Part shown: piece after piece, positions 1 through 9,726 of the stretch
How positions within the stretch are numbered: position 1 is the first letter of the stretch
How the letters are laid out: each line of letters begins with the position of its first letter
Assembly (NCBI GenBank): GCA_016234595.1
Contig: JACRBG010000028.1
Span: 62,001 to 126,000, forward strand
DNA length: 64,000 bases
Direction of reading: 5' to 3'
Source of the DNA: Chloroflexota bacterium
GTDB lineage: Bacteria > Chloroflexota > Anaerolineae > Aggregatilineales > J027
Notes under the pieces: generated by a model
Database searches by the model: none
The model's input: the letters and a program-made list of their open reading frames with translations, nothing else
Told to the model about the DNA's origin: nothing
Program-made: the position numbers and the translations under genes

Positions 1-716
1 GTAGGCGCACTGGTTGCCCCTTGCGCCACCACTTCAGGCGAGGCCGTTGGTACAAAGGCGATGCCGAGCGTGCTGACATCCCCGCTGATTTCGACTTGAC
101 TGCCTAATACCCAACCGCGTTGTGTACCCAGTTCGACTTCATAAAAAATCGTGCCCAATGCATCCGGCAGAGTTTGACGCAGCACCTTAACCTGTTCGCC
201 TTGCAGCAAGGTCGTTAATTCATCGGCCTCGCGCGAAGGAGCGGTCAGGACAGTTGCCCTTGCCACAATAACAGCAGCAGTCACGTCAGTGGATGACTGT
301 GTAGGAGTGGTTTCAGTCGTTAATTGGGTTGGAGTTTCGGCAGTTGCAGTTGGGGTTGATGTGGCGGTAGCCGTAGCGGCTTCAACCAAGGCGATTTTGC
401 TACTATCACCCGTCAACTGCACCTGTGATTCCAAAATCCAGCCTGTGCGGTTGCCCAAATCAATTTGGAAATAGCTCGTACCCACCTCATCCGGGGCAGA
501 TTTGCCCAAAACGTGGCGGGTTTCCCCCTCAAACAAATTCACGATGATTTCCGCCGTCCGGTTTGGCAAAGTGAACACAGGGGCTTGGGAAACCACCACT
601 TTGATTTGAGGGGCACTGCTCGTCGCGGTGGGTTGGCGGCCTTTGTCATCGTCACCACCACACGCTGCCAAAATGAAGGCTAAAATCAGACCGCACAGTA
701 AGATCGTTCGTCGCAT
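1..716 (-). CDS. SH3-like domain lipoprotein (C-terminus beyond window)
   Basis: The reading frame starts at the ATG at 714-716 and stays open to the left edge, so about 238 codons are visible and the C-terminus is missing. It begins with a lipoprotein signal peptide whose lipobox reads LAAC, with the Cys near residue 21, followed by GGDDDKG. The mature part has two similar SH3-like modules, each containing a G(N/T)(R/Q)(T/R)GW(I/V)L.SQV motif, separated by a Thr/Ala/Pro-rich linker. It starts one base after the guaA stop codon, so it is probably the last gene of the xpt-guaA transcript. The likely role is an envelope-anchored protein binding wall or surface polymers. That role is inference; the fold assignment rests on motif resemblance only. 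Confidence 0.75.
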   Translation of the reverse strand, partial: MRRTILLCGLILAFILAACGGDDDKGRQPTATSSAPQIKVVVSQAPVFTLPNRTAEIIVNLFEGETRHVLGKSAPDEVGTSYFQIDLGNRTGWILESQVQLTGDSSKIALVEAATATATSTPTATAETPTQLTTETTPTQSSTDVTAAVIVARATVLTAPSREADELTTLLQGEQVKVLRQTLPDALGTIFYEVELGTQRGWVLGSQVEISGDVSTLGIAFVPTASPEVVAQGATSAP

Positions 717-717
717 A

Positions 718-2310
718 TTATTCCCATTCAATCGTCGCTGGGGGTTTGGTCGTGACATCATATACTACACGGTTGACCCCTTTGACTTCGTTCACAATCC
801 GGCTGCTGACACGCCCCAATAATTCATAGGGGAGTTTGGCCCAATCCGCCGTCATAAAATTATCGGTGGTAACGGCCCGCAGCACAATCGTTTCGGCATA
901 GGTGCGCTGATCGCCCATCACCCCTACGCTTTTGACGGGGAGCAAGGCGGCATAGGCTTGGGCAGTTTCGCGCAATAAACCCAGCTTATTCATTTCTTGG
1001 CGGAAAATTAAATCAGCCGCGCGGAGTTTTTCTAGCCGTTCAAAGGTAACTTCACCCAGACAGCGAATGGCTAGACCGGGGCCGGGGAAGGGCTGTCGCC
1101 AGACCATTGCTTCGGGTAAACCCAGCTCCATGCCGACCCGCCGCACCTCATCCTTAAAAAGATAACGCAGCGGCTCGACCAATTCGAGTTTCATGTCCTC
1201 CGGTAAACCACCGACGTTATGATGTGTTTTGATGACATGTGCGCCGGGGCGCTCTTTGGCGGCGGATTCAATTACATCGGGGTAGATCGTGCCCTGTGCC
1301 AAAAAGCGTACATCCCGCAGTTTATTGGATTCTTCTTCAAAAACCCGCACAAACAATTCGCCGATGATTTTGCGCTTTCTTTCCGGCTCAGTCACGCCTG
1401 CCAGCGCGTCGAGGAATTTTTCGGTGGCGTCCACTGCAATCAAATTTGGGCCGTTGATGGCGCGGAAGGTTGTCACGACTTCCTCCGGTTCATTGGCCCG
1501 CATCAAGCCGTTGTTGACAAAAATGCAAGTGAGTTGATCGCCAATGGCACGGTGAATAACGGTCGCTGCGACGAGCGAATCCACCCCCCCACTGAGACCC
1601 AACACTACCTGACCATCACCAACCTGCTGACGCACATTTTCGACCATCTGCTCAACCATGAGGCCTGTTGTCCAGCATGGCTCAATCGGGCTGATTTCAA
1701 CGGCAAAGTTATGCAAAAGTGCCCCCCCAAAGGCGGTGTGTTGCACTTCAGGATGGAACAGTACCCCATAGATACGTCGCTGGTGATTGCCAAAAGCCGC
1801 ATAAGGCGAATTATCAGTGCTGCCGATAATTTCAAAACCCGCTGGGACGCCTTCAATACGATCCCCGTGATTCATCCAAACGGGTAACGTTGTGGGGGGG
1901 ATGCCTGCAAACAGTGGATTATCAGTCTTGCGGATAGTTAAATCGGCGTGTCCATATTCGCGGTGGCCTTCACCGACGATTTTGCCACCTAATGTATAAG
2001 CCAAAAGTTGCGCCCCATAACAAATACCGAGGATGGGTAGACCACTTTTCAGCACCCAATTGGGCAGGATGGGGGCATTTTCACCATAGACACTGTCTGG
2101 CCCACCCGATAGGACAAGGGCAGCAGGGGCAAATTCGCGGATTTTTTCTTCGGGCATATCCCAATGGTAGAGCGAGGCATAGACGCCTTGTTCACGAATT
2201 TGACGGGCAATCAATTGAGTGGTTTGTGAACCATAATCGAGAATGGCAATTCCGCCGAGGCGGGCATCATTGGTTTTAGGTTGTAGGGTTGTCAAATTCG
2301 CTGTTCTCAA
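718..2310 (-). CDS. guaA: GMP synthase (glutamine-hydrolysing)
   Basis: Converts XMP to GMP with ATP and glutamine, the last step of guanine nucleotide synthesis, in the cytosol. The class I amidotransferase domain spans about residues 20-205, with nucleophile Cys97 in GICYGAQ and the His/Glu pair in FHPEVQH (about 186-188). The ATP-pyrophosphatase P-loop SGGVDS is at about 240-245, and the C-terminus ends in the family signature PPATIEWE. The length of 530 aa is normal with a short N-terminal extension. No ATG precedes the amidotransferase core; the start is a TTG that overlaps the TGA of xpt (TTGA), with another TTG five codons later. The overlap suggests translational coupling to xpt, so salvage and de novo GMP supply would be co-expressed. 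Confidence 0.97.
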   Translation of the reverse strand: MRTANLTTLQPKTNDARLGGIAILDYGSQTTQLIARQIREQGVYASLYHWDMPEEKIREFAPAALVLSGGPDSVYGENAPILPNWVLKSGLPILGICYGAQLLAYTLGGKIVGEGHREYGHADLTIRKTDNPLFAGIPPTTLPVWMNHGDRIEGVPAGFEIIGSTDNSPYAAFGNHQRRIYGVLFHPEVQHTAFGGALLHNFAVEISPIEPCWTTGLMVEQMVENVRQQVGDGQVVLGLSGGVDSLVAATVIHRAIGDQLTCIFVNNGLMRANEPEEVVTTFRAINGPNLIAVDATEKFLDALAGVTEPERKRKIIGELFVRVFEEESNKLRDVRFLAQGTIYPDVIESAAKERPGAHVIKTHHNVGGLPEDMKLELVEPLRYLFKDEVRRVGMELGLPEAMVWRQPFPGPGLAIRCLGEVTFERLEKLRAADLIFRQEMNKLGLLRETAQAYAALLPVKSVGVMGDQRTYAETIVLRAVTTDNFMTADWAKLPYELLGRVSSRIVNEVKGVNRVVYDVTTKPPATIEWE

Positions 2311-2897
2311 TCTGCCAGTATAATCTTGCCATTATCCATCGCCACAATGTTGACGAGGGTTTCAATCGGCACATTATATTTTGTCAAAGCGGCCCGTCCG
2401 CCTTCAAATTCTTTTTCGACCACACAGCCGACGCCTACTAGGGTGGATTGAGCCGCGCGGACAATGCGAATCAGGCTATGTAGGGTTTTGCCAGAGGCAA
2501 GAAAGTCATCAATAATCAGCACCCGTTCGCCCTGCGGCATAAATTCAGCGGCGACCATCAAATTGACCTCCATGCCTTTGGTATGACTGGGGGCGGTTTC
2601 GAGGAAAATGGGGCCAAACATGGTGACGGGTTTGGTTTTACGGGCATAGACGACGGGTACTTTTAGGGCAAAACCCGTTGCCAACGCTGGGGCGATACCC
2701 GACACCTCAGCGGTCAAGATGCGGGTGGGCTGACCATTGCGGAAGCGATTTGCCAGTTCTTCCCCGCAGGCCATAATCAATTCACTTTGGAGTTGGTGAT
2801 TTAAAATACTATCAATTTTGAGGATACCATCACCCAGATTTTTACCTTCTTGCAAAATCCGGGCTTTCAATTCTTCCACAGGCGAGAGAATCGCCAT
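2307..2897 (-). CDS. xpt: Xanthine phosphoribosyltransferase
   Basis: Purine salvage enzyme that joins xanthine to PRPP to give XMP, the substrate of the downstream GMP synthase. The 196-aa sequence resembles Bacillus-type Xpt throughout: [11 protein letters not shown] near the N-terminus, SGIAPA around residue 65, and the PRPP-binding loop [13 protein letters not shown] around residues 124-136. It is the first gene of the xpt-guaA-lipoprotein transcript and overlaps guaA by 4 nt. I looked for a purine riboswitch in the leader, as found in Bacillus, and did not see one. Instead there is an inverted repeat overlapping a TATAAT box. Confidence 0.93.
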   Translation of the reverse strand: MAILSPVEELKARILQEGKNLGDGILKIDSILNHQLQSELIMACGEELANRFRNGQPTRILTAEVSGIAPALATGFALKVPVVYARKTKPVTMFGPIFLETAPSHTKGMEVNLMVAAEFMPQGERVLIIDDFLASGKTLHSLIRIVRAAQSTLVGVGCVVEKEFEGGRAALTKYNVPIETLVNIVAMDNGKIILAD

Positions 2898-2919
2898 ACT
2901 GCGCTAACCTTTCGTGAGA

Positions 2920-2950
2920 AATTAGGACTTTTATCAAATTCCTAATTATA
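2920..2950 (-). promoter_or_regulatory. Putative xpt-guaA promoter with inverted repeat
   Basis: On the minus strand a perfect TATAAT lies at 2945-2950. A perfect 8-bp inverted repeat, AATTAGGA (2920-2927) and TCCTAATT (2940-2947), with a 12-nt spacer, overlaps it and the expected transcription start. No convincing -35 hexamer is seen at 16-18 bp. The repeat could be an operator or a 5' leader hairpin. Confidence 0.45.
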
Positions 2951-2987
2951 GCGCGGCGGTCAAACTGTGGACATTTCTTGGCATAAA

Positions 2988-5726
2988 TCACCGAAGGCAG
3001 TCAGGCGGCAGTGTTACACGCAGGGTAGTTCCACGCCCCACAGCACTTTTGACATCAAAGATGCCCCGCGAACGCAAAGCACGTTCTCGCATCGAATGGA
3101 GGCCCAAGTGACCGGGGAAAGAATGGGTGAGATCAAACCCACGTCCATTGTCGGTAATTTCCATTATGATGCTTGTCGTTACGCACTCGACTTTAATATA
3201 GACATGGGTCGCTTGGGCGTGTTTAATTACATTATGCAGAGCCTCACGCGCGATGCGATAGAGAGTTTCTTCGGCTTCGATCTTGAGGCGGATAGACTCT
3301 TCAAATTGCAAATCCACTTCAATATTGTGGCGATTGCGGAGTACATCGGCTTGTTTATTAAGTGCGACCAGTAAACCCTCTTCTTCAAGTGATTCAGGCC
3401 GTAGGTCAAAAATCAGTGCCCGCATTTCGCTGAGACCCCCATCCGCCAATGACAAAACGTAATCCAGTGGCTCGGCTACCCGCGTAGGGTCTTGATCGAG
3501 CAACATTCGGGCGGTGCGCGTGCCTAGTGCGATGCCATAGAGCGCTTGTGATACGGAGTCATGTAACTCATGGGCAAGCCGACTGCGTTCTTCAACAATT
3601 GCCAACTCTTGGGCTTGGGTATAGAGGCGAGCATTTTGCAGCGCGACGGCAATGAGATCGGCAAGGGTTGCCATCACCCAAATATCAGAACTGGTGAAAT
3701 ATTGCTCTTCGTCGGACTGAACATCTAACACGCCGATCAGTTGTTCATTGACGACCATTGGTACAGCAATTTCCGATTGGACTTTAGCAGCATGGGGCTG
3801 AATGCTCACTTGGGATAGATGACCGGGGTCGTTGGCGATAACTCCCTGTTTAGTACGAGCAGCTTTGGCAATGGGGGAATGGTCATCGTTTAACGAAATC
3901 ACCTGAAAAGGTCGGGTGGCACGCGGCGAATAGGTGGGCGCGGTGGAAAGTAAATAATTGCCATTGGGGTCAATCAAGAAAATTGACATCTGGTAATTTT
4001 CAAAATTGATGCGCATCAATTCGGCAACGGCATCGAGCAATTCATCTACATCCAAAATGCTGGCGGCGGCGGCACTGACTTTGGCGACAGTTTCTAGCTG
4101 ATGGGCGCGTTGACGTTCAGCTAAATAGGCGCGGCGACGGGCAACGACGGCAGCGACAGCAGGTTGGACAGCGGTAAACAAGGTGCGGATTTCTTCGGAA
4201 AATCGTTGAGGTTCTTGCCATGCAATGAAAACGACGCCTTGCCATGTATCCCCAACCTGAAGCGGGAAGATAATCAAGGCGGATGAACCGAACGAGCGGG
4301 CTTCATCTAGGCCAGCCCGAACTTCTGGTCTTTCGTCGGTATGGATATTCTCGATAAAAATGGGGGCGTGGGGTTGGTGATAGGCCAAATTGAGTAGAGG
4401 GTAATCGGCGAACTTATAGGGGACTTTCCGCAAAGTCTTCTCGGTTTTATCGGATAGTTCCAAACCACGCATTGTAATGGGTATAACCCTATCAATTAGG
4501 CCATTTTCTTGAATTTGCGAATAGGACAGGGTAGCCATTTGTACGCCATACGGTTCGGCCACCGCAGCAATGGCGGCTAAAATCTCATCTTCGCTGTTGG
4601 CTTGGGATAGGGCAGCGTTCATAGCCGCCAATGTCTCGGCTCGGCGACGGGAATTCTCAGTTAATTGTTGTAGGCGGATACGTTCCAATGCGGCTGAAAC
4701 TAATTCACCAATGCCCATTGTGAGGCGAAGTTGGCTTTGGGCATAACAACGCGGCTTGGAATCGTGAAAAGCAAGACCACCCAGCCAACGGTCATGATAA
4801 TACAAGTCAGTGGCAATCATGGCTCGTGTACCCATAAGCTGAAGCATGAGTTTTGAACTGGGGTCTACCCGCGAATCGCCTTCAATGTCTTCAAAAACCC
4901 ATACAGCCGACCCGCGCATTAGGTCGGTTAGAGGGAACATCTGACGTGTGAAACGCCGACCGGGGGTTAAAATGCTGTCATTATCGCCTTGACGCAGTAC
5001 CCCCAGTACTTCAAATTCATCGCTGGCATCACCGTCGTGATTATCCCAGACGGAGAGATAGACAGCTTGGGACTCAGTATCCACTTTGGCAACGGCCTGT
5101 ACTACCTCATGATAGGTCATGGCGGCATTGATGCCTTCGCTGATGCGATAGAGGAGTTCGCTTTCCTTGCGGGCTTCTTCTTCGGCAAGATAGGCACGAA
5201 TCGAGTCAATAATCGGAGCGGCCTGCTGAATCAGGGCGGTATAAATGCGTTGGTCACGCTCACTGAAACGGTAGGGTTTATTCCAATTGAACATCAGCGT
5301 GCCAATCCATTGCCCACGGTTCCACAAGGGCAAGACAGCACTGGCTTTCATTTCATACATACGATAGGTATTGCGCGAAATTTCATCAATAAACGGGTCT
5401 TTATCAATATTTGGCAAAAGAATTAATTGATCCGGTTGTTTTTCAAGTACCCCAATCATGGCCTGATGTTCGGGGTAAAACACATCGCCAACCTCGGCTG
5501 AAAATCCCCCCGCGCCAATCCACGTTTCGACCAGTTCCCAATGCAGGCGTGGTGTGTAATTGACGTAAAACAACACACAGGAAATCGCGCCGTTTTCTTG
5601 GGCATAGTGGCTGGCGGCTAACAGTAATTCGCGGGAGGATGAAGCACGGGCAATGTGATGTAAGGTGTCGTAGAGAATATCAATCTCGTCGCGGTTAACT
5701 TGTGAGTGCGGCATTGTAGACTGCAA
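2988..5726 (-). CDS. Multi-GAF sensor histidine kinase (HisKA_3, NarX/LiaS type)
   Basis: A 912-aa soluble sensor kinase with no membrane segment. Several GAF-like domains fill residues 1-690; they include short EVLGVLR, IAVPMVVNEQLIGVLDVQS and similar core motifs. The dimerisation/phosphoacceptor helix carries RLAHELHDSVSQALYG near residue 715. The HATPase module has EALHNVIKHAQA and DNGRGFD, with a GLHSMRERA motif near the C-terminus. This architecture pairs with NarL-type regulators, and one lies 12 bp upstream in the same operon. The ligand is unknown; GAF domains bind small molecules or haem. The start is a TTG with AGGAAAG just upstream; an ATG four codons later (5714) is the alternative. 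Confidence 0.92.
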   Translation of the reverse strand: MQSTMPHSQVNRDEIDILYDTLHHIARASSSRELLLAASHYAQENGAISCVLFYVNYTPRLHWELVETWIGAGGFSAEVGDVFYPEHQAMIGVLEKQPDQLILLPNIDKDPFIDEISRNTYRMYEMKASAVLPLWNRGQWIGTLMFNWNKPYRFSERDQRIYTALIQQAAPIIDSIRAYLAEEEARKESELLYRISEGINAAMTYHEVVQAVAKVDTESQAVYLSVWDNHDGDASDEFEVLGVLRQGDNDSILTPGRRFTRQMFPLTDLMRGSAVWVFEDIEGDSRVDPSSKLMLQLMGTRAMIATDLYYHDRWLGGLAFHDSKPRCYAQSQLRLTMGIGELVSAALERIRLQQLTENSRRRAETLAAMNAALSQANSEDEILAAIAAVAEPYGVQMATLSYSQIQENGLIDRVIPITMRGLELSDKTEKTLRKVPYKFADYPLLNLAYHQPHAPIFIENIHTDERPEVRAGLDEARSFGSSALIIFPLQVGDTWQGVVFIAWQEPQRFSEEIRTLFTAVQPAVAAVVARRRAYLAERQRAHQLETVAKVSAAAASILDVDELLDAVAELMRINFENYQMSIFLIDPNGNYLLSTAPTYSPRATRPFQVISLNDDHSPIAKAARTKQGVIANDPGHLSQVSIQPHAAKVQSEIAVPMVVNEQLIGVLDVQSDEEQYFTSSDIWVMATLADLIAVALQNARLYTQAQELAIVEERSRLAHELHDSVSQALYGIALGTRTARMLLDQDPTRVAEPLDYVLSLADGGLSEMRALIFDLRPESLEEEGLLVALNKQADVLRNRHNIEVDLQFEESIRLKIEAEETLYRIAREALHNVIKHAQATHVYIKVECVTTSIIMEITDNGRGFDLTHSFPGHLGLHSMRERALRSRGIFDVKSAVGRGTTLRVTLPPDCLR

Positions 5727-5738
5727 CTGCTTTCCTAT

Positions 5739-6380
5739 TTATTGTTCACCCAACTCCTCCACCAATCCAATCCGGACGGCATAGAGAGCAGCTTGGGTAC
5801 GACTGCTGACATTGAGTTTACTCAAAATGTTGCTAACATGCGTTTTGACTGTTTTCTCACCGATCACCAATTCAGCAGCAATTTCTTTATTAGCCTTGCC
5901 CTGTGCCAGCAACCGCAAGACTTCTGTTTCACGGTCAGTCAACGATTCGGGACTTTCGGGGGTGCGAATTTCACGCATCAGACGGGCGGCAGCTTTGGGC
6001 GAAAGTTGAACTTGTCCATTGGCAGCGGCTTTGATGGCCCGAATCAGTTCATCCGACTCGGTATCCTTAAGCAGATAACCAATTGCCCCAGCACGGATGG
6101 CCCCTGTCACTGATTTATCTTCTAAAACACTGGTGAGCGCGATGACTTCAGTATCGGGCAGTTCCCGACGAATGGCGGCTGTAGCAGTAATCCCATCCAT
6201 TTCGGGCATCAGCAAATCCATCAATACGACATCGGGGTTTAATTGGTGAGCCATGCGGAGTGCTTCGGCCCCATTGGTCGCCTCGCCAATAATCTCAAAG
6301 TCAGAATTGAGCGACAAAAACATCTTGAGGCCTTGTCTCACAACGGCGTGGTCATCTGCGATTAACACTCGAATCGTCAT
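5739..6380 (-). CDS. NarL/LuxR-family response regulator
   Basis: 213-aa DNA-binding response regulator. The receiver covers residues 1-120, with the acidic pair in IADDH, the phosphoacceptor Asp in VVLMDLLMPEMDG, and Lys in YLLKDTE. The LuxR-type helix-turn-helix covers about residues 145-210 (LTDRETEVLRLLAQGKANKEIA ... KTVKTHVSNIL). It is the first gene of a two-gene operon with the multi-GAF kinase, which probably phosphorylates it. A strong AGGAGGGCC ribosome-binding site sits directly before the ATG. Target genes are not evident; no matching operator could be assigned. Confidence 0.95.
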   Translation of the reverse strand: MTIRVLIADDHAVVRQGLKMFLSLNSDFEIIGEATNGAEALRMAHQLNPDVVLMDLLMPEMDGITATAAIRRELPDTEVIALTSVLEDKSVTGAIRAGAIGYLLKDTESDELIRAIKAAANGQVQLSPKAAARLMREIRTPESPESLTDRETEVLRLLAQGKANKEIAAELVIGEKTVKTHVSNILSKLNVSSRTQAALYAVRIGLVEELGEQ

Positions 6381-6501
6381 AGGCCCTCCTTTGATAAGGC
6401 CGTTAGTTGTTTGTGCTTACTTAGCATAACATTGCTTAGGAGATATCCCCTGAATTTACATCGGAAATCGGACGGCTCCATCCGCCAAAAGTCGGAGAAA
6501 T

Positions 6502-6533
6502 GAAAATAGGGGTAAAAAATACTTCCTACCCCT
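6502..6533 (-). terminator. Putative lut operon terminator
   Basis: On the minus strand a 7-bp stem, AGGGGTA (read at 6527-6533) pairing with 6508-6514, has a 12-nt loop and is followed by TATTTTCA. It lies about 28 bp after the lutC stop. The U-tract is short, so efficiency is uncertain. Confidence 0.5.
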
Positions 6534-6560
6534 GTTGTTTAATTGCTTAAAATAATGGAT

Positions 6561-7202
6561 CTAAGGCAGTATCACGATATGGACACGCGTGGGGCCATGC
6601 ACGCCCATGACCAACTCCATTGCAATGTCAGCGGTACGACTGGGGCCAGAAATAATGACATGGGCGGCAGCGGAACGAAAATGTTCTAAGCCTTTGGCTA
6701 ATTGCCCATCAAACCATGTTTCCAAGTCAGGGATAATCTGATCGGGTGTCAATACGGCGATATGAAGGGCAGGCAAGAGTGAGGCTTGGCGCGGTTTACC
6801 CGGCCCACTGCCAACAGCCATACTGCCAGTCGAGGCCAGCGCCGCATCCACCCCAGTTAAGCCAACCCGCACCGATCCATCCCGCACATCAGCGATAGTG
6901 ATGCCCGCATTGGCAAGGGCATCGGCTAATCCCGCCAAAGGGATGTTGGCAAAATCCCATGCGATCACGGATTTGTTTTCACCAAACAATGCCAAGATTT
7001 GCTCAATGGCATCGGCGTGGCTGGTAGGTTCAGACACTTCACAAGCCAGCTTTTTAGCTTCTTCCACAAAACGCTTGCGCAAAGCGGCGGATGTTTTGTC
7101 TTCAATGGGAACCATGTGCAAATAGGTGTCCCGCTTGGATAAGTCAGTAAAGGGCTTAGGCGCGGCCCGGAGTCTGGTAAGAATTTCTTCACGACTACCC
7201 AT
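6561..7202 (-). CDS. lutC: Lactate utilization protein C
   Basis: LUD-domain protein of the LutABC complex that oxidises L-lactate to pyruvate in the cytosol. The true start is the ATG at 7200-7202 (MGSREEIL), preceded by GGAGG at 8-nt spacing; a longer open frame upstream has no such support. The protein is about 213 aa. The C-terminal half carries the LUD features ALASTGSMAVGSGPGK, HIAVLTPDQIIPDLE and SGPSRTADIAMELVMGVHGP. It overlaps the lutB 3' end by 8 nt and is the last gene of the operon. Symbol assignment rests on the three-gene order plus motifs. Confidence 0.92.
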   Translation of the reverse strand: MGSREEILTRLRAAPKPFTDLSKRDTYLHMVPIEDKTSAALRKRFVEEAKKLACEVSEPTSHADAIEQILALFGENKSVIAWDFANIPLAGLADALANAGITIADVRDGSVRVGLTGVDAALASTGSMAVGSGPGKPRQASLLPALHIAVLTPDQIIPDLETWFDGQLAKGLEHFRSAAAHVIISGPSRTADIAMELVMGVHGPTRVHIVILP

Positions 7203-8622
7203 TGCTCGACCCTCCATTATTTTTAGCGGCTTGGCGCTCTTTCCATAGTTGATGGAATGATTTGGGTGCAAAAGCCGGAAAATCACGGTAGTCTGTCCAG
7301 CCCCCCAACGGGCCGGGGAGATTATTTTTCAGGACATGGTTGCGGCCAAACCGAGCTACTGCCCCCCCCATTTGGAATAGGCGCGGGGATTGGTTGCCAA
7401 AAGCCCAAAGTTTTAGACCGATATCCCATTTTTTATCGGTTTCGCCCCGTTCAACCAAATCATGCCGGAGTTCAAGCAACATGCGGGGGATGTCAATGTT
7501 GACTGGGCAGACCTGTTTGCACGCCCCACATAGACTGCTGGCTTGGGGAAGCGGGCTGGCATTTTCTAGCCCGACCAACAATGGGGTAACGACTGCTCCA
7601 ATGGGGCCAGCATAGACCCAACCATAGGCATGACCCCCGGTAGAGCGATAGACTGGACAGGCATTTTGGCAGGCCCCACAGCGGATACAAGCCAACGCCT
7701 CAGCATAATCGGTTTCATAAACTTTGGTACGCCCGTTGTCTACCAGAATCACATAGACGAACTCGGGGCCATCGCTTTCACCGGCTTGGCGGGGGCCGTT
7801 GATCATATGGGTATAGACGGTCATGACTTGGCCTGTGCCACTGCGCGGCAAGACTTGGGTGAGGGTCGCATAGTCTTTGACAGATTCAACTACTTTTTCA
7901 ATCCCGACTATCACTATATGCACACGCGGCAGGGTTGTGCACATCCGCCCATTGCCCTCATTCGTGACAAGGCAGATCGAGCCAGTTTCTGCCAAGATAA
8001 AATTACCACCGGAGATGCCCATGTCGGCTTCGAGGAAATAGTGCCGCAGATAGGCTTGGGCAAATTTAGTCATTTCACCCGCGTCGTCGGTGGGAGCCAT
8101 GCCCAATTCCTTAACCATCAAGTCGCGGATTTCAGGTTTGGTCATATGAATAATGGGGGCAAGCAAATGACTGGGGTGAGTTTTGCCGATTTGGACAATA
8201 AATTCACCAAGATCGGTTTCGATGACTTCCATGCCCTCCGCTTCTAAAACATCATTCAGGGCGACTTCTTCCGTCACCATGCTTTTGCTTTTAGCGACAA
8301 GGTGAACATCATGCTTTTTAGCGATTTCGACCACCAACCGACACACTTCAGCGCCACTTTGTGCCCACTGCACCACCATACCATTAGCGGTCATGTTGGC
8401 TTCAGCTTTTTCAAGCAGGTCGGGCAGATTTCGCAAGGCACGCCGTTTGGCTTCAGCGGCTTGTTGACGCATGGCCTCACCGTGTTCTAAGGTCGGTGTT
8501 GACATAGCAATGTTGCGCTTGACATAGGAATTGCGCGTGCCTGTTGTCACCGCCTCTTGGATATTTGGATTAAGAATGGCGATTTGGGCCGCCGGGATGA
8601 AATTTTGGGATTCGACTTTCAT
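7195..8622 (-). CDS. lutB: Lactate utilization iron-sulfur protein B
   Basis: 475-aa subunit of the lactate-oxidising complex. The N-terminal two thirds is a LUD domain (about residues 60-300, with GISGGNFILAETGSI). It is followed by two 4Fe-4S cluster motifs, CIRCGACQNACPVYR (about 310-325) and CGACKQVCPVNID (about 365-378), and a short C-terminal LUT_C-like tail. An ATG at 8620-8622 with AGGG upstream is used. The stop is TAG and overlaps lutC. The neighbouring lutA ends 6 bp upstream. Electrons from lactate presumably pass through these clusters to the respiratory chain, which is known for the family but not shown here. Confidence 0.95.
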   Translation of the reverse strand: MKVESQNFIPAAQIAILNPNIQEAVTTGTRNSYVKRNIAMSTPTLEHGEAMRQQAAEAKRRALRNLPDLLEKAEANMTANGMVVQWAQSGAEVCRLVVEIAKKHDVHLVAKSKSMVTEEVALNDVLEAEGMEVIETDLGEFIVQIGKTHPSHLLAPIIHMTKPEIRDLMVKELGMAPTDDAGEMTKFAQAYLRHYFLEADMGISGGNFILAETGSICLVTNEGNGRMCTTLPRVHIVIVGIEKVVESVKDYATLTQVLPRSGTGQVMTVYTHMINGPRQAGESDGPEFVYVILVDNGRTKVYETDYAEALACIRCGACQNACPVYRSTGGHAYGWVYAGPIGAVVTPLLVGLENASPLPQASSLCGACKQVCPVNIDIPRMLLELRHDLVERGETDKKWDIGLKLWAFGNQSPRLFQMGGAVARFGRNHVLKNNLPGPLGGWTDYRDFPAFAPKSFHQLWKERQAAKNNGGSSNG

Positions 8623-8628
8623 GAGGCC

Positions 8629-9408
8629 CTATTTCCTTTCCTCTGTTAACCCTTCAGCCAAGACGTCAGCGATGTGACGGACTTTTTTGGTTGAGCCGTT
8701 TCGCGATAATCCGCCGTTCATTTGGGTTAGGCAACTGGCGTCACCGGTCACAATTGTGCTGGCGGTCGAGGCATTGATGTTGTTGACCTTTTTTTGCAGC
8801 ATGGCGTTGCTAATATCGGGCATTTTGACGCTGAATAGACCACCAAAGCCGCAGCAGACTTCACATTCATTGAGGTCAGCGATGGTGGCATTCTCTACAT
8901 TGCCAAGGAGGGTACGGGCGGCTTTACCCAAGCCAAGTAATCGCATCCCATGACAGGCATCATGAAAGGCAAAAGTAGCGGGTTGAGCCAAGCGGGCTTT
9001 GATGTCGGTGACGCCCAAGCCCTCGACCAAAAATTCGGTAAATTCCCATGTGATAGAGACGATACGCTGGGCTTCGGCTTGCCATTGCGGGTCATCTTCA
9101 AACAAGACCGGATATTCATGCAGTACCATCGCCGCACATGAGCCAGAAGGAGTGACAATCACTTCGGCATCTTTAAAGGCCTTAAGGAATTGAATCGCAA
9201 CTTGTTTGGCCTCGTTGTGATACCCTGAGTTATAAGCGGGTTGTCCACAACAGGTTTGGGCCATTGGGAAGTCGACTTGAACGCCGAGGTGTTCCAAAAT
9301 GCTGACGACGGACATACCTGTATCGGGGTAAATCATATCCACAATGCAGGTTACAAATAGCGAAACTTTCTTGCCTTGGGGGGAAGGCCGATCTGAAGAA
9401 TTTTCCAT
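8629..9408 (-). CDS. lutA: Lactate utilization (Fe-S) protein A
   Basis: 259-aa CCG-domain protein, the first gene of lutABC. Two cysteine-rich CCG domains are visible: TCCGQPAYNSG with SGSCAAM in the N-terminal half, and HDACHGMRLLGLG with CEVCCGFGGLFSVK in the C-terminal half. This is the glycolate-oxidase-GlcF/LutA architecture. Together with LutB and LutC it is expected to convert L-lactate to pyruvate. The leader contains the palindrome AAAATTAATTTT around 9436-9447, but no LutR-type regulator gene lies beside the operon. Confidence 0.93.
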   Translation of the reverse strand: MENSSDRPSPQGKKVSLFVTCIVDMIYPDTGMSVVSILEHLGVQVDFPMAQTCCGQPAYNSGYHNEAKQVAIQFLKAFKDAEVIVTPSGSCAAMVLHEYPVLFEDDPQWQAEAQRIVSITWEFTEFLVEGLGVTDIKARLAQPATFAFHDACHGMRLLGLGKAARTLLGNVENATIADLNECEVCCGFGGLFSVKMPDISNAMLQKKVNNINASTASTIVTGDASCLTQMNGGLSRNGSTKKVRHIADVLAEGLTEERK

Positions 9409-9726
9409 AAACTCACCGCCGTTATCAAATAGTGAGAAAATTAATTTTATGCCCTTAGTTGTCGCACTCTACAATGGTTCAGTATAGCGCAAATGTCGGG
9501 ATGACTCGAATTTACATGACGGGTTAATCTAAGAATTTTAGGGTGTGGATTTTCCTCTCGATATGGTTTCTATTTACATAGGACGTGTGTTCTATTATTG
9601 TAGGCTATATGCGCCGAAGTTGAATCCGTTACGATAGTAACGGATTTATGGGCGTGGATTATATGGAATAGATCTACTTTGGCTGTTATGGGAAAGCGAA
9701 GTGTGGTAGTAGGAAGGAACAAATTT
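9409..9726. other. Intergenic region between divergent lutA and the 9727 gene
   Basis: No coding sequence is supported here. It holds the lutA leader, a strong inverted repeat at 9623-9646, and the ribosome-binding site AGGAAGGA at 9711-9718 for the plus-strand gene. Promoters cannot be assigned with confidence. Confidence 0.6.
9623..9646. repeat. Perfect 10-bp inverted repeat
   Basis: AATCCGTTAC and GTAACGGATT separated by the tetranucleotide GATA. It sits about 80 bp upstream of the plus-strand gene and has no T-tract on either side, so it is more likely an operator or an RNA hairpin than a terminator. Confidence 0.6.

Noticed and set aside
1219-1887. 222-codon plus-strand open frame
   Set aside because: It lies wholly inside guaA on the opposite strand, has no ribosome-binding site and no recognisable motif.
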